A DNA stretch of 64,000 nucleotides from NCBI RefSeq assembly GCF_001866665.1, contig NZ_MLYO01000055.1, forward strand, positions 62,001 through 126,000. The letters are read 5' to 3'. Each line of letters begins with the position of its first letter. Positions within the stretch are counted from its first letter, which is position 1. The translations under genes and the position numbers were made by a program. Below are positions 16,144 through 25,040 of this stretch, piece after piece. This DNA is from Streptomyces monashensis (lineage in GTDB: Bacteria; Actinomycetota; Actinomycetes; Streptomycetales; Streptomycetaceae). The notes under the pieces are model-generated. The model was not told where the DNA came from. It ran no database searches and worked only from the letters and a program-made list of their open reading frames with translations.

Positions 16144-17732
16144 GCCTGGTGGAAGTGACGGACCTGACCGTCGAGTTCGGCGCCCTGCGGGCCGTGGACG
16201 GGCTCTCCTTCAGCCTGGCGAAGGGCGCCGCGCTGGCCCTCGTCGGCGAGTCCGGCTCCGGAAAGTCCACGGTCGCGGGTGCCCTGCTGGGCCTGCACCG
16301 GGGCACCGGGGCCCGCGTCACGGGGTCGGTCCGCGTGGCCGGCACGGACGTACAGGCGGCCAGGGACGAGGAGTTGCGGCGCCTGCGCGGGGCGAGGGTC
16401 GCCATGGTCTTCCAGGACCCGCTGTCCTCGCTCGACCCGTACTACGCGATCGGCGACCAGATCGCCGAGGTCCACCGCGTGCACACGCGCGTGTCGCGAC
16501 GTGCCGCACGCGCGCGTGCCGTCGAGGTGCTGGAGCGGGTGGGAATCGCGGACGCGGCACGCCGGTCCCGGTCCCGGCCGCACGAGTTCAGCGGCGGGAT
16601 GCGCCAGCGCGCCCTGATCGCCATGGCCCTCGCCTGCGAGCCGGACCTGCTGATCGCCGACGAGCCGACCACCGCCCTCGACGTCACCGTGCAGGCCCAG
16701 ATCCTCGACCTGCTGCACACGCTGCGCGAGGAGACCGGCATGGGCCTGCTGCTCGTCACGCACGACGTGGGCGTCGCCGCCGAGAGCGTGGACGACATCC
16801 TCGTCATGCGCCACGGCCGGGCCGTCGAACACGGCCCGGTCGGCACCGTCCTCGCGGCGCCCGCCCAGGCGTACACGCGCGAACTGCTCGACGCTGTCCC
16901 GCGCGTGGGCGCGCGCCGCACCGCCTCCGAGGCCACCGACGAGGTCGTGCTGGAGGCCACCGGGCTGCGGCGCGAGTTCGGGCGTGGCAAGCGGGCGCTG
17001 GCGGCCGTGGACGACGTCTCGGTGAGCGTGCGCCGCGGTGAGACCCTCGGCGTGGTCGGCGAGAGCGGCAGCGGCAAGACGACGCTCGGCCGGATGCTGG
17101 TCGGGCTGCTGGAGCCGACCGCCGGTGCGATCCGCTACGAGGGCCGCCCGCACACCACGGTGAACCCGGCCGTCCAGATGGTCTTCCAGGACCCGGTCTC
17201 CTCCCTCAACCCCCGCCGCAGCGTGGGCGAGTCCATCGCCGACCCGCTCCGCGCGCGGGGCGAGAGGGACGAGGAGCGCATCCGGGGGCGCGTGGCGGAA
17301 CTGCTGGAGCGTGTGGGGCTCGAAAGGGCACACTACGACCGCTACCCGCACGAGTTCAGCGGCGGCCAGCGCCAGCGCGTCGGCATCGCCCGGGCGCTCG
17401 CCGCCGACCCGCGCGTCATCGTCTGCGACGAGCCCGTCTCCGCGCTCGACGTGACCACGCAGGCCCAGGTGGTCGAGCTGCTCAGCGCGTTGCAGCGGGA
17501 GCTCGGCCTCGCGCTGGTCTTCATCGCGCACGACCTCGCCGTCGTACGGCAGGTCAGCGACCGGGTCGCGGTCATGCGCCGCGGCAGCGTCGTCGAGTAC
17601 GGGCCCGCCGACGAGGTGTACGACAGCCCGCGCGAGCCGTACACCAGGCAGCTCCTGGCGGCCGTGCCCGCGCTCGACCCGGAACTGGCGGCCCGGCGGC
17701 GCGCGGCCCGGCGCGAACCGGCCGTGGCGTAA
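16140..17732 (+). CDS. Fused double ATPase of peptide ABC transporter
   Basis: A 530-residue protein carrying two complete ABC ATPase domains (equivalent of DppD plus DppF in one chain). Domain one: Walker A GESGSGKS at about 36-43, signature SGGMRQR, Walker B LLIADEPT. Domain two: Walker A GESGSGKT at about 307, signature FSGGQRQR, Walker B VIVCDEP. Each is followed by the oligopeptide-transporter C-terminal region (YTRELLDAVP and YTRQLLAAVP). It energises the two permeases from the cytoplasmic side. Last gene of the operon; starts within the stop of the preceding gene. Confidence 0.93.
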   Translation: MSLVEVTDLTVEFGALRAVDGLSFSLAKGAALALVGESGSGKSTVAGALLGLHRGTGARVTGSVRVAGTDVQAARDEELRRLRGARVAMVFQDPLSSLDPYYAIGDQIAEVHRVHTRVSRRAARARAVEVLERVGIADAARRSRSRPHEFSGGMRQRALIAMALACEPDLLIADEPTTALDVTVQAQILDLLHTLREETGMGLLLVTHDVGVAAESVDDILVMRHGRAVEHGPVGTVLAAPAQAYTRELLDAVPRVGARRTASEATDEVVLEATGLRREFGRGKRALAAVDDVSVSVRRGETLGVVGESGSGKTTLGRMLVGLLEPTAGAIRYEGRPHTTVNPAVQMVFQDPVSSLNPRRSVGESIADPLRARGERDEERIRGRVAELLERVGLERAHYDRYPHEFSGGQRQRVGIARALAADPRVIVCDEPVSALDVTTQAQVVELLSALQRELGLALVFIAHDLAVVRQVSDRVAVMRRGSVVEYGPADEVYDSPREPYTRQLLAAVPALDPELAARRRAARREPAVA

Positions 17733-17819
17733 CGTTTCGTGCACGGGCGATGACGCGCTGAGTCCTTAGCGCGACGGAACGCGGCCCGCACGCGAAAGTT
17801 ACGACCGTTCACCCCTTTT

Positions 17820-17853
17820 GGTGGCGCGATGGACAACCGTCCGTCGCGCCACC
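17820..17853. promoter_or_regulatory. Hairpin/operator upstream of PelF-like gene
   Basis: Perfect 10-bp inverted repeat GGTGGCGCGA with a 14-base spacer, about 80 bases before the glycosyltransferase start. It could terminate the ABC operon or act as a regulatory dyad for the polysaccharide cassette; there is no T-tract. Confidence 0.45.
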
Positions 17854-17933
17854 GCCTTGTCCCCTTACGTTCGTCCCGCTGCGAGCCGCCGGGACAACGG
17901 CGGCTCCCGAGACGGGAGATCGGGGGTGCACAC

Positions 17934-19667
17934 GTGCGCATCGGACTGCTTACGGAGGGTGGCTATCCGTATGTGAGCGGTGACGCCGGACTCTGGTGCG
18001 ACCGGCTCGTACGCGGGCTCGAACAGCACGAGTTCGACCTCTACGCGCTCAGTCGCAGCCGGCAGCAGGAGGACGAGGGCTGGGTCCCGCTCCCGCCGCA
18101 GGTGAGCCGGGTGCGTACGGCGCCGCTGTGGACGGCCGACGACGACGGGGTCAGCCACGGGCGGCGCGCCCGTCGGCGCTTCGCCGAGTGCTACGGGGAG
18201 CTGGTCGGGGCCGTGTGCGCCGGAGCCGCCCCGGGGGCCGACGGTCCGTCCGGGTGCGGGTCCGATGAATCGGCGGACGCGTCCGCCGATCTGGCGGACC
18301 GTTTCGGCAGCGCGCTGTACGGGCTCGCCGAACTCGCCCGCGAAGAGGGCGGCCTGGTCGGGGCCCTGCGCTCCGACGCCGCCGTACGCACCCTGGAACG
18401 CGCCTGCCGCGCCCCCGGCGCCCTGCGCACGGCGCGCGAGGCGCGCGTTCCCGACCTGCTCGCCGTCACCGCGCACCTCGAACGCGCCCTGCGCCCCCTC
18501 ACCCTCGACTGGTACGGCGACGACGGCCTCGGTGCGGCCGACCTCTGCCACGCCGCCGCCGGCGGCCCCGCCGCCCTGCCCGGCCTGCTCGCCCGGCACT
18601 TCTGCGGCGTACCGCTGCTCGTCACGGAGTACGGCGTGCAGCTGCGCTCGCACTACCTCGGCCTCGGCCCCGACGCCGCCGCCCCCGCCGTACGCGCGCT
18701 CCTCGGCGCCTTCCACGGCCGGCTCGCCGCCGAGGTCTACCGGCGCGCCGAGATCCTCACCCCGGGCAACGCCCACGCCCGCCGCTGGCAGGAACGGTGC
18801 GGCGCCGACCGGGCCAGGATCCGCACGGTCTACCCGGGCATGGACGCCAGCCGGTTCGCGGAGGTCGGCGAGTCCCCCGACCGCGCCGAACCGGACACCC
18901 TGGTCTGGGTCGGGCGCGTCGAACCGGCCAAGGACCTGATCTCGCTGCTGCACGCCTTCGCAGAGGTCCGCAAGGAGGAGCCCAAGGCGCGGCTCAGGAT
19001 CGTCGGGGCGCCCTGCGGTCCCGAGGGCGCGGCCTACCTCGGCCACTGCCGGGCACTCGCCGCCCAGCTCTTCCCGGACGAGGCGGAGGGCGCGCACGCC
19101 GTCGGCGACAACCCGGTCTCCTTCGAGGAGATCGGCGGCCCCGAGGCCCCGACCCTGCCCGACGCGTACGCCGCCGGCGCGGTCGTCGTGCTGTCCAGCG
19201 TGGTCGAGGGCTTCCCCATCAGCCTCGTGGAGGCCATGCTCTGCGGCCGGGCCACGGTGTCCACCGACGTCGGCGCGGTGGTCGAGGTCATCGGCGGCAC
19301 CGGGCTCGTCGTGCCGCCGCGCAATCCGCGGGCGCTCGCCGAGGCGTGCGTGGCGCTGCTGCACGACCCCGAACGCCGTGCACGCCTCGGCGCCGCCGCG
19401 CGCGCCCGCGCGCTCGAACTGTTCACCGTCGAGCAGAACATCGCGGCATTTCACGGCATTTACCTGCGGATCGTTTCGCACTGCCCGGTGCGCCGGGTCG
19501 TCCTCGACGCGTCCGGCGAGCCACGGCCGTTCGCCGCCCCCGCCGAGTCCCACGTCCCCGGCCGCTGGACCGGCCCCACGGCGCGCGTCCTGCCCCGGAC
19601 CGCCCCCGGCTGGGCCGCGACCGCGCCGGTACGCGCGACACCACTGGCGGCTGCGGAGGGGGCGTGA
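17934..19667 (+). CDS. PelF-like GT4 glycosyltransferase
   Basis: A 577-residue cytoplasmic glycosyltransferase with the GT-B fold. The N-terminus (M)RIGLLTEGGYPYVSG matches the hallmark of the PelF/DUF3492 group, whose members polymerise Pel-type amino-sugar polysaccharide in Pseudomonas. The GT4 half begins at DTLVWVGRVEPAKDL (about 320) and contains the E-x7-E motif EGFPISLVE used for the sugar-nucleotide. A low-complexity insertion lies around residues 95-125. GTG start chosen because the family begins exactly there. It overlaps the following membrane protein gene by a GTGA, so the cassette is co-translated. Substrate is inferred (UDP-HexNAc likely) but not visible. Confidence 0.85.
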   Translation: MRIGLLTEGGYPYVSGDAGLWCDRLVRGLEQHEFDLYALSRSRQQEDEGWVPLPPQVSRVRTAPLWTADDDGVSHGRRARRRFAECYGELVGAVCAGAAPGADGPSGCGSDESADASADLADRFGSALYGLAELAREEGGLVGALRSDAAVRTLERACRAPGALRTAREARVPDLLAVTAHLERALRPLTLDWYGDDGLGAADLCHAAAGGPAALPGLLARHFCGVPLLVTEYGVQLRSHYLGLGPDAAAPAVRALLGAFHGRLAAEVYRRAEILTPGNAHARRWQERCGADRARIRTVYPGMDASRFAEVGESPDRAEPDTLVWVGRVEPAKDLISLLHAFAEVRKEEPKARLRIVGAPCGPEGAAYLGHCRALAAQLFPDEAEGAHAVGDNPVSFEEIGGPEAPTLPDAYAAGAVVVLSSVVEGFPISLVEAMLCGRATVSTDVGAVVEVIGGTGLVVPPRNPRALAEACVALLHDPERRARLGAAARARALELFTVEQNIAAFHGIYLRIVSHCPVRRVVLDASGEPRPFAAPAESHVPGRWTGPTARVLPRTAPGWAATAPVRATPLAAAEGA

Positions 19668-21013
19668 CGGGCGTGACCGACGTACAGGACGACGGCTACG
19701 GCGGCGGGGACGGGCTCGGCGGCGAGAGCCCGGGCGGAACGGACCTGCCCGGCATGCCGAGTGGCGCGGAACCGTGGGACTCGGGGGCGGGGGAGCGGCC
19801 CGGGATCGGGAGGACGTCACCGCAGACGCCGTCGGCCTCCACGAGTGCGCCTGCGACGTCGGATCCCGCGAGCGCGCCCGTACCCGCGTCCGCCGTGGCG
19901 CGCCCCGCGCCCCGGCGCGGCGCCGACCCGGTGAAGGCCCTGCTGCACCGGCACCGTGAGCTGTGCGAGCGAGCCGTGGACCCGCTGGAGATCGCCGCCG
20001 GGCTGGAGGCGCACGGCATCACCGACCGGACCGCCGCCCGGTTCCGGCACCGTGACGTCTTCTCGCTGGCCGAGGAGCTGTACGCACGCGTGCCGCGCAG
20101 CAGCGGTGAGGCGGACCCCGGGACCGAGCCGCTGCCCGTACCCCGCGTCCGCCCCGGCTGGGTGCTGCTCACCCTCCTTCCCGGTGCCCTGGGCGCGGCC
20201 ACCACGGCCGGACTGCGGCTCACCCACGGGCACCCGCGCCTCCTCGTCGCCGTCGCAGGCCTCCTCGCCCTCTGCCTCGCCGCGCGCGCCGTACTGCGCC
20301 ACGGCCCGCTCGCGGGGCCGTCCGGCACACGCGCGTGGCGCACGACGAGCGCCACGCGCGCGTGGACCGTCTGGCTGCTCGGGTACGCCCTCTTCGGTGA
20401 CGGGCTGCTGAGCGCCGTCCTGACCGGCGGACCCGACACCCTCCCGACCGGCGCCCCGGACGCCCCCTGGCCGACAGCCGTGGCGCCCGTCCTGGCCCTC
20501 ACGCTGGCGTGCGCCCCGGCAGCCTGGTGCGCCCACCTGCTCGGCGCGGGCGCCCGCCGCAGGCTGGCCGACAGCCGGGGCCTGGAGGAGTTCACAGCCA
20601 CCGCCCGGCCGCTGCTGTGCGGCACGTTCACGCTCTTCCTCGGCACGCTCACGGCGCTGCTCCTGCTGTGCGGCACGGTCCTGCGCCAGCCCGCGGCCTA
20701 CGCGCAGACCCTCACCCTGGGCGCTCTGCTCCTGCTCGCCCGCCTGCTCGCCGTGCACCGTCACCGACGCGCCCCGGTCCTCGCGCTGGGCACCGCCGCG
20801 GCGGCCGAGGTCGCGGCCCTCGCCCTGCCGCTGACCGGCCGGCTGCCCGGCTGTGCCGTCCTGTCGGTCCCGGTCCGGGCCCTCGTGAACGCCTGCGGCC
20901 TCGCCGCCGTCCCGGCCCTCGCCTGCGGCGCCGCGGCCCTGGCCCTGCTGTTCCACGCCGGCCACACCCTCACCCGGGCCTCGGCCCACGCGCTCACGGG
21001 AGCTCTCGAGTGA
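19664..21013 (+). CDS. Polytopic membrane protein of Pel-like cassette
   Basis: A 449-residue protein with a disordered cytoplasmic N-terminus (1-95, Gly/Ser/Pro/Ala-rich), a short helical domain (KALLHRHRELCERAVDPLEIAAGLEAHGI region) and about eight hydrophobic spans from residue 165 to 440. I do not recognise a family. Its length is close to the PelG flippase-like transporter of Pel systems, and it is fused by a GTGA overlap to the PelF-like gene, so a role in moving or assembling the polysaccharide across the membrane is a reasonable guess. The number of spans is lower than the 12 of PelG, so identity is not established. Confidence 0.7.
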   Translation: MTGVTDVQDDGYGGGDGLGGESPGGTDLPGMPSGAEPWDSGAGERPGIGRTSPQTPSASTSAPATSDPASAPVPASAVARPAPRRGADPVKALLHRHRELCERAVDPLEIAAGLEAHGITDRTAARFRHRDVFSLAEELYARVPRSSGEADPGTEPLPVPRVRPGWVLLTLLPGALGAATTAGLRLTHGHPRLLVAVAGLLALCLAARAVLRHGPLAGPSGTRAWRTTSATRAWTVWLLGYALFGDGLLSAVLTGGPDTLPTGAPDAPWPTAVAPVLALTLACAPAAWCAHLLGAGARRRLADSRGLEEFTATARPLLCGTFTLFLGTLTALLLLCGTVLRQPAAYAQTLTLGALLLLARLLAVHRHRRAPVLALGTAAAAEVAALALPLTGRLPGCAVLSVPVRALVNACGLAAVPALACGAAALALLFHAGHTLTRASAHALTGALE

Positions 21014-21086
21014 GCCCCCGAGTGAACCTTCCGCCACGGCCCACCGCCGCGGGCACCCGCGCCACCCCTTCGAAGGAGAAGACCAG

Positions 21087-21215
21087 ATGACCACCTCCCG
21101 ACCCGGAGCGTCCGGAGCGTCCGGGGCCGCCGGAACCGCCGGAGCGCCCGCGGCGACCGGTGCCATCGCCAAGGCCGGTGCCACCGGCGCGCACACCCCG
21201 GGAGGCGCCCGATGA
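21087..21215 (+). CDS. 42-residue Ala/Gly/Thr-rich small protein
   Basis: Reads MTTSRPGASGASGAAGTAG... and ends HTPGGAR. AAGGAGA lies 7 bases upstream of the ATG, the strongest ribosome site in the cassette, and the stop overlaps the start of the epimerase gene (ATGA). Composition is half Ala/Gly with repeated GASGA-type units; no membrane segment. It may be a real small protein or chiefly a device that loads ribosomes for the epimerase. A second tiny frame (21010-21090) bridges it to the preceding gene, also by four-base overlaps. Confidence 0.45.
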   Translation: MTTSRPGASGASGAAGTAGAPAATGAIAKAGATGAHTPGGAR

Positions 21216-22171
21216 GGGTCCTGCTGATCGGAGCCAACGGCTACATCGGCCGCTTCGTCGCCGACCGCCTGCTCGCCGACCCGGCCGTCCAGCTCACCGC
21301 ACTCGGCCGCGGCGACGACGCCGACGTCCGCTTCGACCTCGCCACCGGCAGCCCGGGCGCGCTCACCCGCTTCCTCGACGCGGTCCACCCCGGCGTCGTC
21401 GTCAACTGCGCCGGCGCCACCCGCGGCGGGGCCCGCGAACTCACCCGGCACAACACCGTCGCCGTCGCCACCGTCTGCGAGGCACTGCGCCGCAGCGGGT
21501 GCGGCGCCCGGCTGGTGCAGATCGGCTGCGGCTCGGAGTACGGCCCCAGCCAGCCCGGCTCCTCCACGGCCGAGGACGCCGTACCCCGCCCCGGCGGCCC
21601 GTACGGGGTCAGCAAGCTCGCCGCGACGGAACTCGTCCTCGGCTCGGGCCTGGACGCCGTCGTCCTGCGCGTCTTCTCACCGGCCGGCCCCGGCACCCCG
21701 GCCGGCTCCCCGCTGGGCCGGCTCGCCGAGGCCATGCGCCGCGCCATGCAGTCCGGAGACGGCGAGCTCAAACTCGGCGGGCTCGGCGTCCAGCGCGACT
21801 TCGTCGACGTACGCGACGTCGCGCGCGCCGTGCACGCCGCCTCGCTCTCCGCCGCGCAGGGCGTCATCAACATCGGCTCCGGGCGCGCCGTGCGCCTCCG
21901 CGACGCCGCCGGGGTCCTCGCCCGGGTCGCCGGGTACGGCGGTGCGCTGCACGAACTCGACGCCCCGCCCGGCCCGTTGCGCGGCCCCATCGGCCATCCC
22001 CGCGCCGACTCCGACCACGCGGCTCCGGTCGCCTACCCGTACCCGGACGGCTGCGGCAGCTGGCAGCAGGCCGATGTGCGCACCGCGCGGGACCGGCTCG
22101 GCTGGCGCCCCCGCATCAACCTCGAAGAATCCCTGGCCGACATCTGGATGGAGGCGGCATGCCGCATCTGA
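21212..22171 (+). CDS. NAD-dependent sugar epimerase/dehydratase
   Basis: A 319-residue extended short-chain dehydrogenase. Rossmann motif GANGYIG at 7-13, catalytic Tyr131 and Lys135 in YGVSK, and the later QRDFVDVRDVARA block typical of nucleotide-sugar epimerases and dehydratases. Soluble, cytoplasmic. In a PelF-type cassette the expected job is making the sugar-nucleotide donor, for example C4 epimerisation of UDP-GlcNAc to UDP-GalNAc, as PelX does for Pel; this is inference from context. It overlaps both neighbours (4 bases upstream, 13 bases downstream), so it is firmly in the operon. Confidence 0.85.
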   Translation: MRVLLIGANGYIGRFVADRLLADPAVQLTALGRGDDADVRFDLATGSPGALTRFLDAVHPGVVVNCAGATRGGARELTRHNTVAVATVCEALRRSGCGARLVQIGCGSEYGPSQPGSSTAEDAVPRPGGPYGVSKLAATELVLGSGLDAVVLRVFSPAGPGTPAGSPLGRLAEAMRRAMQSGDGELKLGGLGVQRDFVDVRDVARAVHAASLSAAQGVINIGSGRAVRLRDAAGVLARVAGYGGALHELDAPPGPLRGPIGHPRADSDHAAPVAYPYPDGCGSWQQADVRTARDRLGWRPRINLEESLADIWMEAACRI

Positions 22172-22908
22172 CCACGACCGAGGCGGGCGCCGCGAGCACA
22201 GGTGTGCGCACCGCCCTCGGCGTGCCGGGGTTCGCCCATCCGCTCGTCGCCCCCGCCCAATGGGCCGAGCTCGCCCGGCCGGGCACCCCGCTGGACTGGG
22301 TGGTCCTCAACGTGTCCGCGGGGCCGGGCACCCGCCCCGACCCGCACTGCCTGGAGGCCGCGGGCCGGCTGCGGGGCGCCGGGGTCCGCGTCCTCGGCCA
22401 GCTGGACCTCACCTACGGCGCCCGTTCGTTCGCCGACGTGCTCGGCGACGCGCACCGCCACCTCGACTGGTACCGCGTCGACGGCTTCCTGCTCGACCGC
22501 TGCCCCGGTGAGCGCGCGGCGCTCCCCGAGGTCCGACGGGCGGCCACCACGCTGCGGGCGATCAGTGACACCGCCCACATCGTCTTCGGCCACCGCCGCC
22601 ACCCGTATCCCGGCTACGCGGAGAACGCCGACCAACTGGTGACCTTCTCGGGGTCCTGGTCCGACTACCGCTGGTCGCAGGTCGCCGAGTGGACCGCCGA
22701 CTATCCGCCGGACCGCTTCTGTCACTTCGTGCACAGCGTCCCCCTGGGGCACCTGGACGAGGCGCTGCGCATCGCCCGCTGGCAGGGAGCGGCGACGATC
22801 TACTTCACCGACCGCACGGACCGCGGCGGCCGCACCGATCCGTGGGAGACGATGCCCGGCTACTGGGACGACATCGTCTCGCGTATCGGAACAGGTGTCT
22901 CGGAATGA
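22159..22908 (+). CDS. Spherulin-4 family glycosidase-like protein
   Basis: A 249-residue protein of the spherulation-specific family 4 (spherulin 4) group. Typical blocks are the N-terminal PGFAHPL...W, WVVLNVSAGPGTRPDP, VLGQLDLTYGARS, the DGFLLDR strand with conserved Asp, and VTFSGSWSDYRW. Family knowledge: the fungal relative Sph3 is a TIM-barrel hydrolase (GH135) acting on galactosaminogalactan, an amino-sugar polymer close to Pel. No signal peptide is visible here, so it may be cytoplasmic or exported in an unusual way. Last gene of the cassette. The context with PelF-like and epimerase genes supports a role in processing a galactosamine-type polysaccharide. Confidence 0.8.
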   Translation: MPHLTTTEAGAASTGVRTALGVPGFAHPLVAPAQWAELARPGTPLDWVVLNVSAGPGTRPDPHCLEAAGRLRGAGVRVLGQLDLTYGARSFADVLGDAHRHLDWYRVDGFLLDRCPGERAALPEVRRAATTLRAISDTAHIVFGHRRHPYPGYAENADQLVTFSGSWSDYRWSQVAEWTADYPPDRFCHFVHSVPLGHLDEALRIARWQGAATIYFTDRTDRGGRTDPWETMPGYWDDIVSRIGTGVSE

Positions 22909-22971
22909 AAAAGGCCGTGGCAGTGTTACGGGGAGAACAACCGTACTGTTTGACCGACCAACGGAGTCCCC

Positions 22972-24150
22972 GTGTCGTTGCCACCCCTGGTTGAGCCAGC
23001 CGCTGAGCTCACCGTAGACGAGGTCCGCCGGTACTCCCGCCACCTGATCATCCCCGACGTGGGCATGGACGGGCAGAAGCGGCTGAAGAACGCCAAGGTG
23101 CTGTGTGTCGGCGCCGGCGGCCTGGGCTCGCCCGCGCTGATGTACCTGGCCGCCGCGGGCGTGGGCACTCTGGGCATCGTGGAGTTCGACGAGGTCGACG
23201 AGTCGAACCTGCAGCGCCAGATCATCCACAGCCAGTCCGACATCGGCCGCTCCAAGGCCGAGTCCGCTCGCGACAGCGTCAAGGGCATCAACCCGTACGT
23301 GAACGTGATCCTTCACGAAGAGCGGCTCGAAGCCGAGAACGTGATGGACATCTTCAGCCAGTACGACCTGATCGTCGACGGCACGGACAACTTCGCGACC
23401 CGCTACCTGGTCAACGACGCGTGCGTGCTGCTGAACAAGCCGTACGTGTGGGGCTCGATCTACCGCTTCGACGGTCAGGCCTCCGTCTTCTGGTCCGAGC
23501 ACGGTCCCTGCTACCGCTGCCTCTACCCGGAGCCCCCGCCCCCGGGCATGGTCCCCTCCTGCGCCGAGGGCGGCGTCCTGGGCGTGCTGTGCGCGTCCAT
23601 CGGCTCCATCCAGGTCAACGAGGCCATCAAGCTCCTCGCGGGCATCGGCGAGCCCCTGGTCGGCCGCCTGATGATCTACGACGCCCTGGAGATGACGTAC
23701 CGCCAGGTCAAGGTCCGCAAGGACCCGAACTGCGCGGTCTGCGGCGAGAACCCGACCGTCACCGAGCTCATCGACTACGAGGCCTTCTGCGGCGTCGTGT
23801 CCGAGGAGGCCCAGGAGGCGGCCGCCGGCTCGACGATCACTCCGAAGCAGCTCAAGGAGTGGATCGACGACGGCGAGAACATCGAGATCATCGATGTCCG
23901 CGAGCCGAACGAGTACGAGATCGTCTCCATCCCGGGCGCCAAGCTGATCCCGAAGAACGAGTTCCTCATGGGCGCGGCTCTGCAGGACCTCCCGCAGGAC
24001 AAGAAGATCGTCCTGCACTGCAAGACGGGTGTCCGCAGTGCGGAAGTCCTCGCCGTGCTGAAGTCCGCGGGCTTCGCCGACGCCGTCCACGTGGGCGGCG
24101 GCGTCATCGGCTGGGTCAACCAGATCGAACCGAACAAGCCGGTCTACTGA
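22972..24150 (+). CDS. moeZ: MoeZ adenylyltransferase/sulfurtransferase
   Basis: A 392-residue two-domain protein: E1-like MoeB domain (about 1-265) and rhodanese domain (about 285-390). It adenylates and then thiolates C-terminal GlyGly carrier proteins (MoaD, ThiS, CysO and others) for molybdopterin, thiamin and cysteine synthesis. Visible features: nucleotide loop GAGGLGS (47-53), zinc cysteines 180, 183, 254 and 257, conserved Cys197 in SCAEGGVLG, and rhodanese Cys350 in LHCKTGVRS. GTG start with GGAG 5 bases upstream. Position matches mycobacterial moeB1/moeZ. Its partner MoaE is also in the window (55880). Confidence 0.95.
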   Translation: MSLPPLVEPAAELTVDEVRRYSRHLIIPDVGMDGQKRLKNAKVLCVGAGGLGSPALMYLAAAGVGTLGIVEFDEVDESNLQRQIIHSQSDIGRSKAESARDSVKGINPYVNVILHEERLEAENVMDIFSQYDLIVDGTDNFATRYLVNDACVLLNKPYVWGSIYRFDGQASVFWSEHGPCYRCLYPEPPPPGMVPSCAEGGVLGVLCASIGSIQVNEAIKLLAGIGEPLVGRLMIYDALEMTYRQVKVRKDPNCAVCGENPTVTELIDYEAFCGVVSEEAQEAAAGSTITPKQLKEWIDDGENIEIIDVREPNEYEIVSIPGAKLIPKNEFLMGAALQDLPQDKKIVLHCKTGVRSAEVLAVLKSAGFADAVHVGGGVIGWVNQIEPNKPVY

Positions 24151-24180
24151 CCAACAGCCCCGCCGACCAGCGGGACGGAC

Positions 24181-24220
24181 GAAGCCCACGGCTCTGACCA
24201 GCTCAGATGCCGTGGGCTTC
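24181..24220 (+). terminator. Terminator after moeZ
   Basis: Perfect 12-bp stem GAAGCCCACGGC/GCCGTGGGCTTC with a 16-base loop, 30 bases past the moeZ stop. Confidence 0.75.
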
Positions 24221-24366
24221 CGGCATTGCAGGTCGGCGTCGGCCATCGTCCGGGCCAGCTCGGGCCTGCCGGTTCCCGGCCCTGTCGCGTGGCGCCCGCC
24301 GGGGAACCACACTGGTCGGTGGGGCGCTCTCCTGGAGGCGCTTGCCCGCGACGGAAGGACGGACCC

Positions 24367-25026
24367 ATGCCCATGGACACGCTTCCCGGCCCGCTGCGAT
24401 TCCTGGTCTTCGGCGGCGCTCTGCGGGCCGATTCGACCAACGCGCGCCTCGCCTCGCTCGTGGCCCGGCTCATCTCCGACACCGGTGCCGCCGTCGACCT
24501 CGCCTCCATGCGCGACTTCGACATGCCTTTGTACGACGGCGACGCGGAGGCCAGTGAGGGGCTGCCGCACGGCGCCCTCGCCCTGCGCGACCGGCTCGAG
24601 CAGAGCGACGCCTTCGTCATCTCCTCGCCGGAGTACAACGCGTCCGTGCCGGGAGTGCTGAAGAACGCGATCGACTGGGTCTCGCGTGTCCGGCCGCAGC
24701 CGTTCAAGACCAAGCACGCGCTGCTCGTCTCCGCTTCGCCGTCGCTGGTCGGCGGCAACCGCGGGCTGTGGGCGCTGAGGGTTCCGCTGGAACACCTGGG
24801 CACCCGCGTCTACCCGGACATGTTCAGCGTGGCCAACAGCTACCAGGCCTTCGCCGAGGACGGAACCCTGGCCGACCCGGGGCTGCAACAACGTCTCACA
24901 GAGACGGTGTCGGGTTTCCTCAGTCTCGTCGAAGCGGACGTGCGCTACGTCTGTCTCGAACGCCGTTGGTACGAGTTCCTGGGGGACCGCACCGAGGCGG
25001 CCATCACCCAGCGGGCCGAGAAGTGA
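24367..25026 (+). CDS. NADPH-dependent FMN reductase family protein
   Basis: A 219-residue flavodoxin-like oxidoreductase. Phosphate-binding loop GGALRADSTNARLA near the N-terminus and the family motif SPEYNASVPGVLKNAIDWVSR (about 88-108) bind FMN. Such enzymes reduce quinones, azo dyes or supply FMNH2. The first ATG of MPMDTL was chosen because GGAAGGA precedes it. It sits alone between moeZ and a decayed hydrolase and runs almost into the latter. Not part of the conserved actinobacterial block. Confidence 0.85.
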   Translation: MPMDTLPGPLRFLVFGGALRADSTNARLASLVARLISDTGAAVDLASMRDFDMPLYDGDAEASEGLPHGALALRDRLEQSDAFVISSPEYNASVPGVLKNAIDWVSRVRPQPFKTKHALLVSASPSLVGGNRGLWALRVPLEHLGTRVYPDMFSVANSYQAFAEDGTLADPGLQQRLTETVSGFLSLVEADVRYVCLERRWYEFLGDRTEAAITQRAEK

Positions 25027-25040
25027 CGGAGCGACCGGAA

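Noticed and set aside
17829..17933. N-terminal extension of the PelF-like protein from an upstream ATG
   Set aside because: The extension is Arg/Pro-rich without family similarity, overlaps the hairpin at 17820-17853, and the family begins at (M)RIGLLTEGGYPYV.
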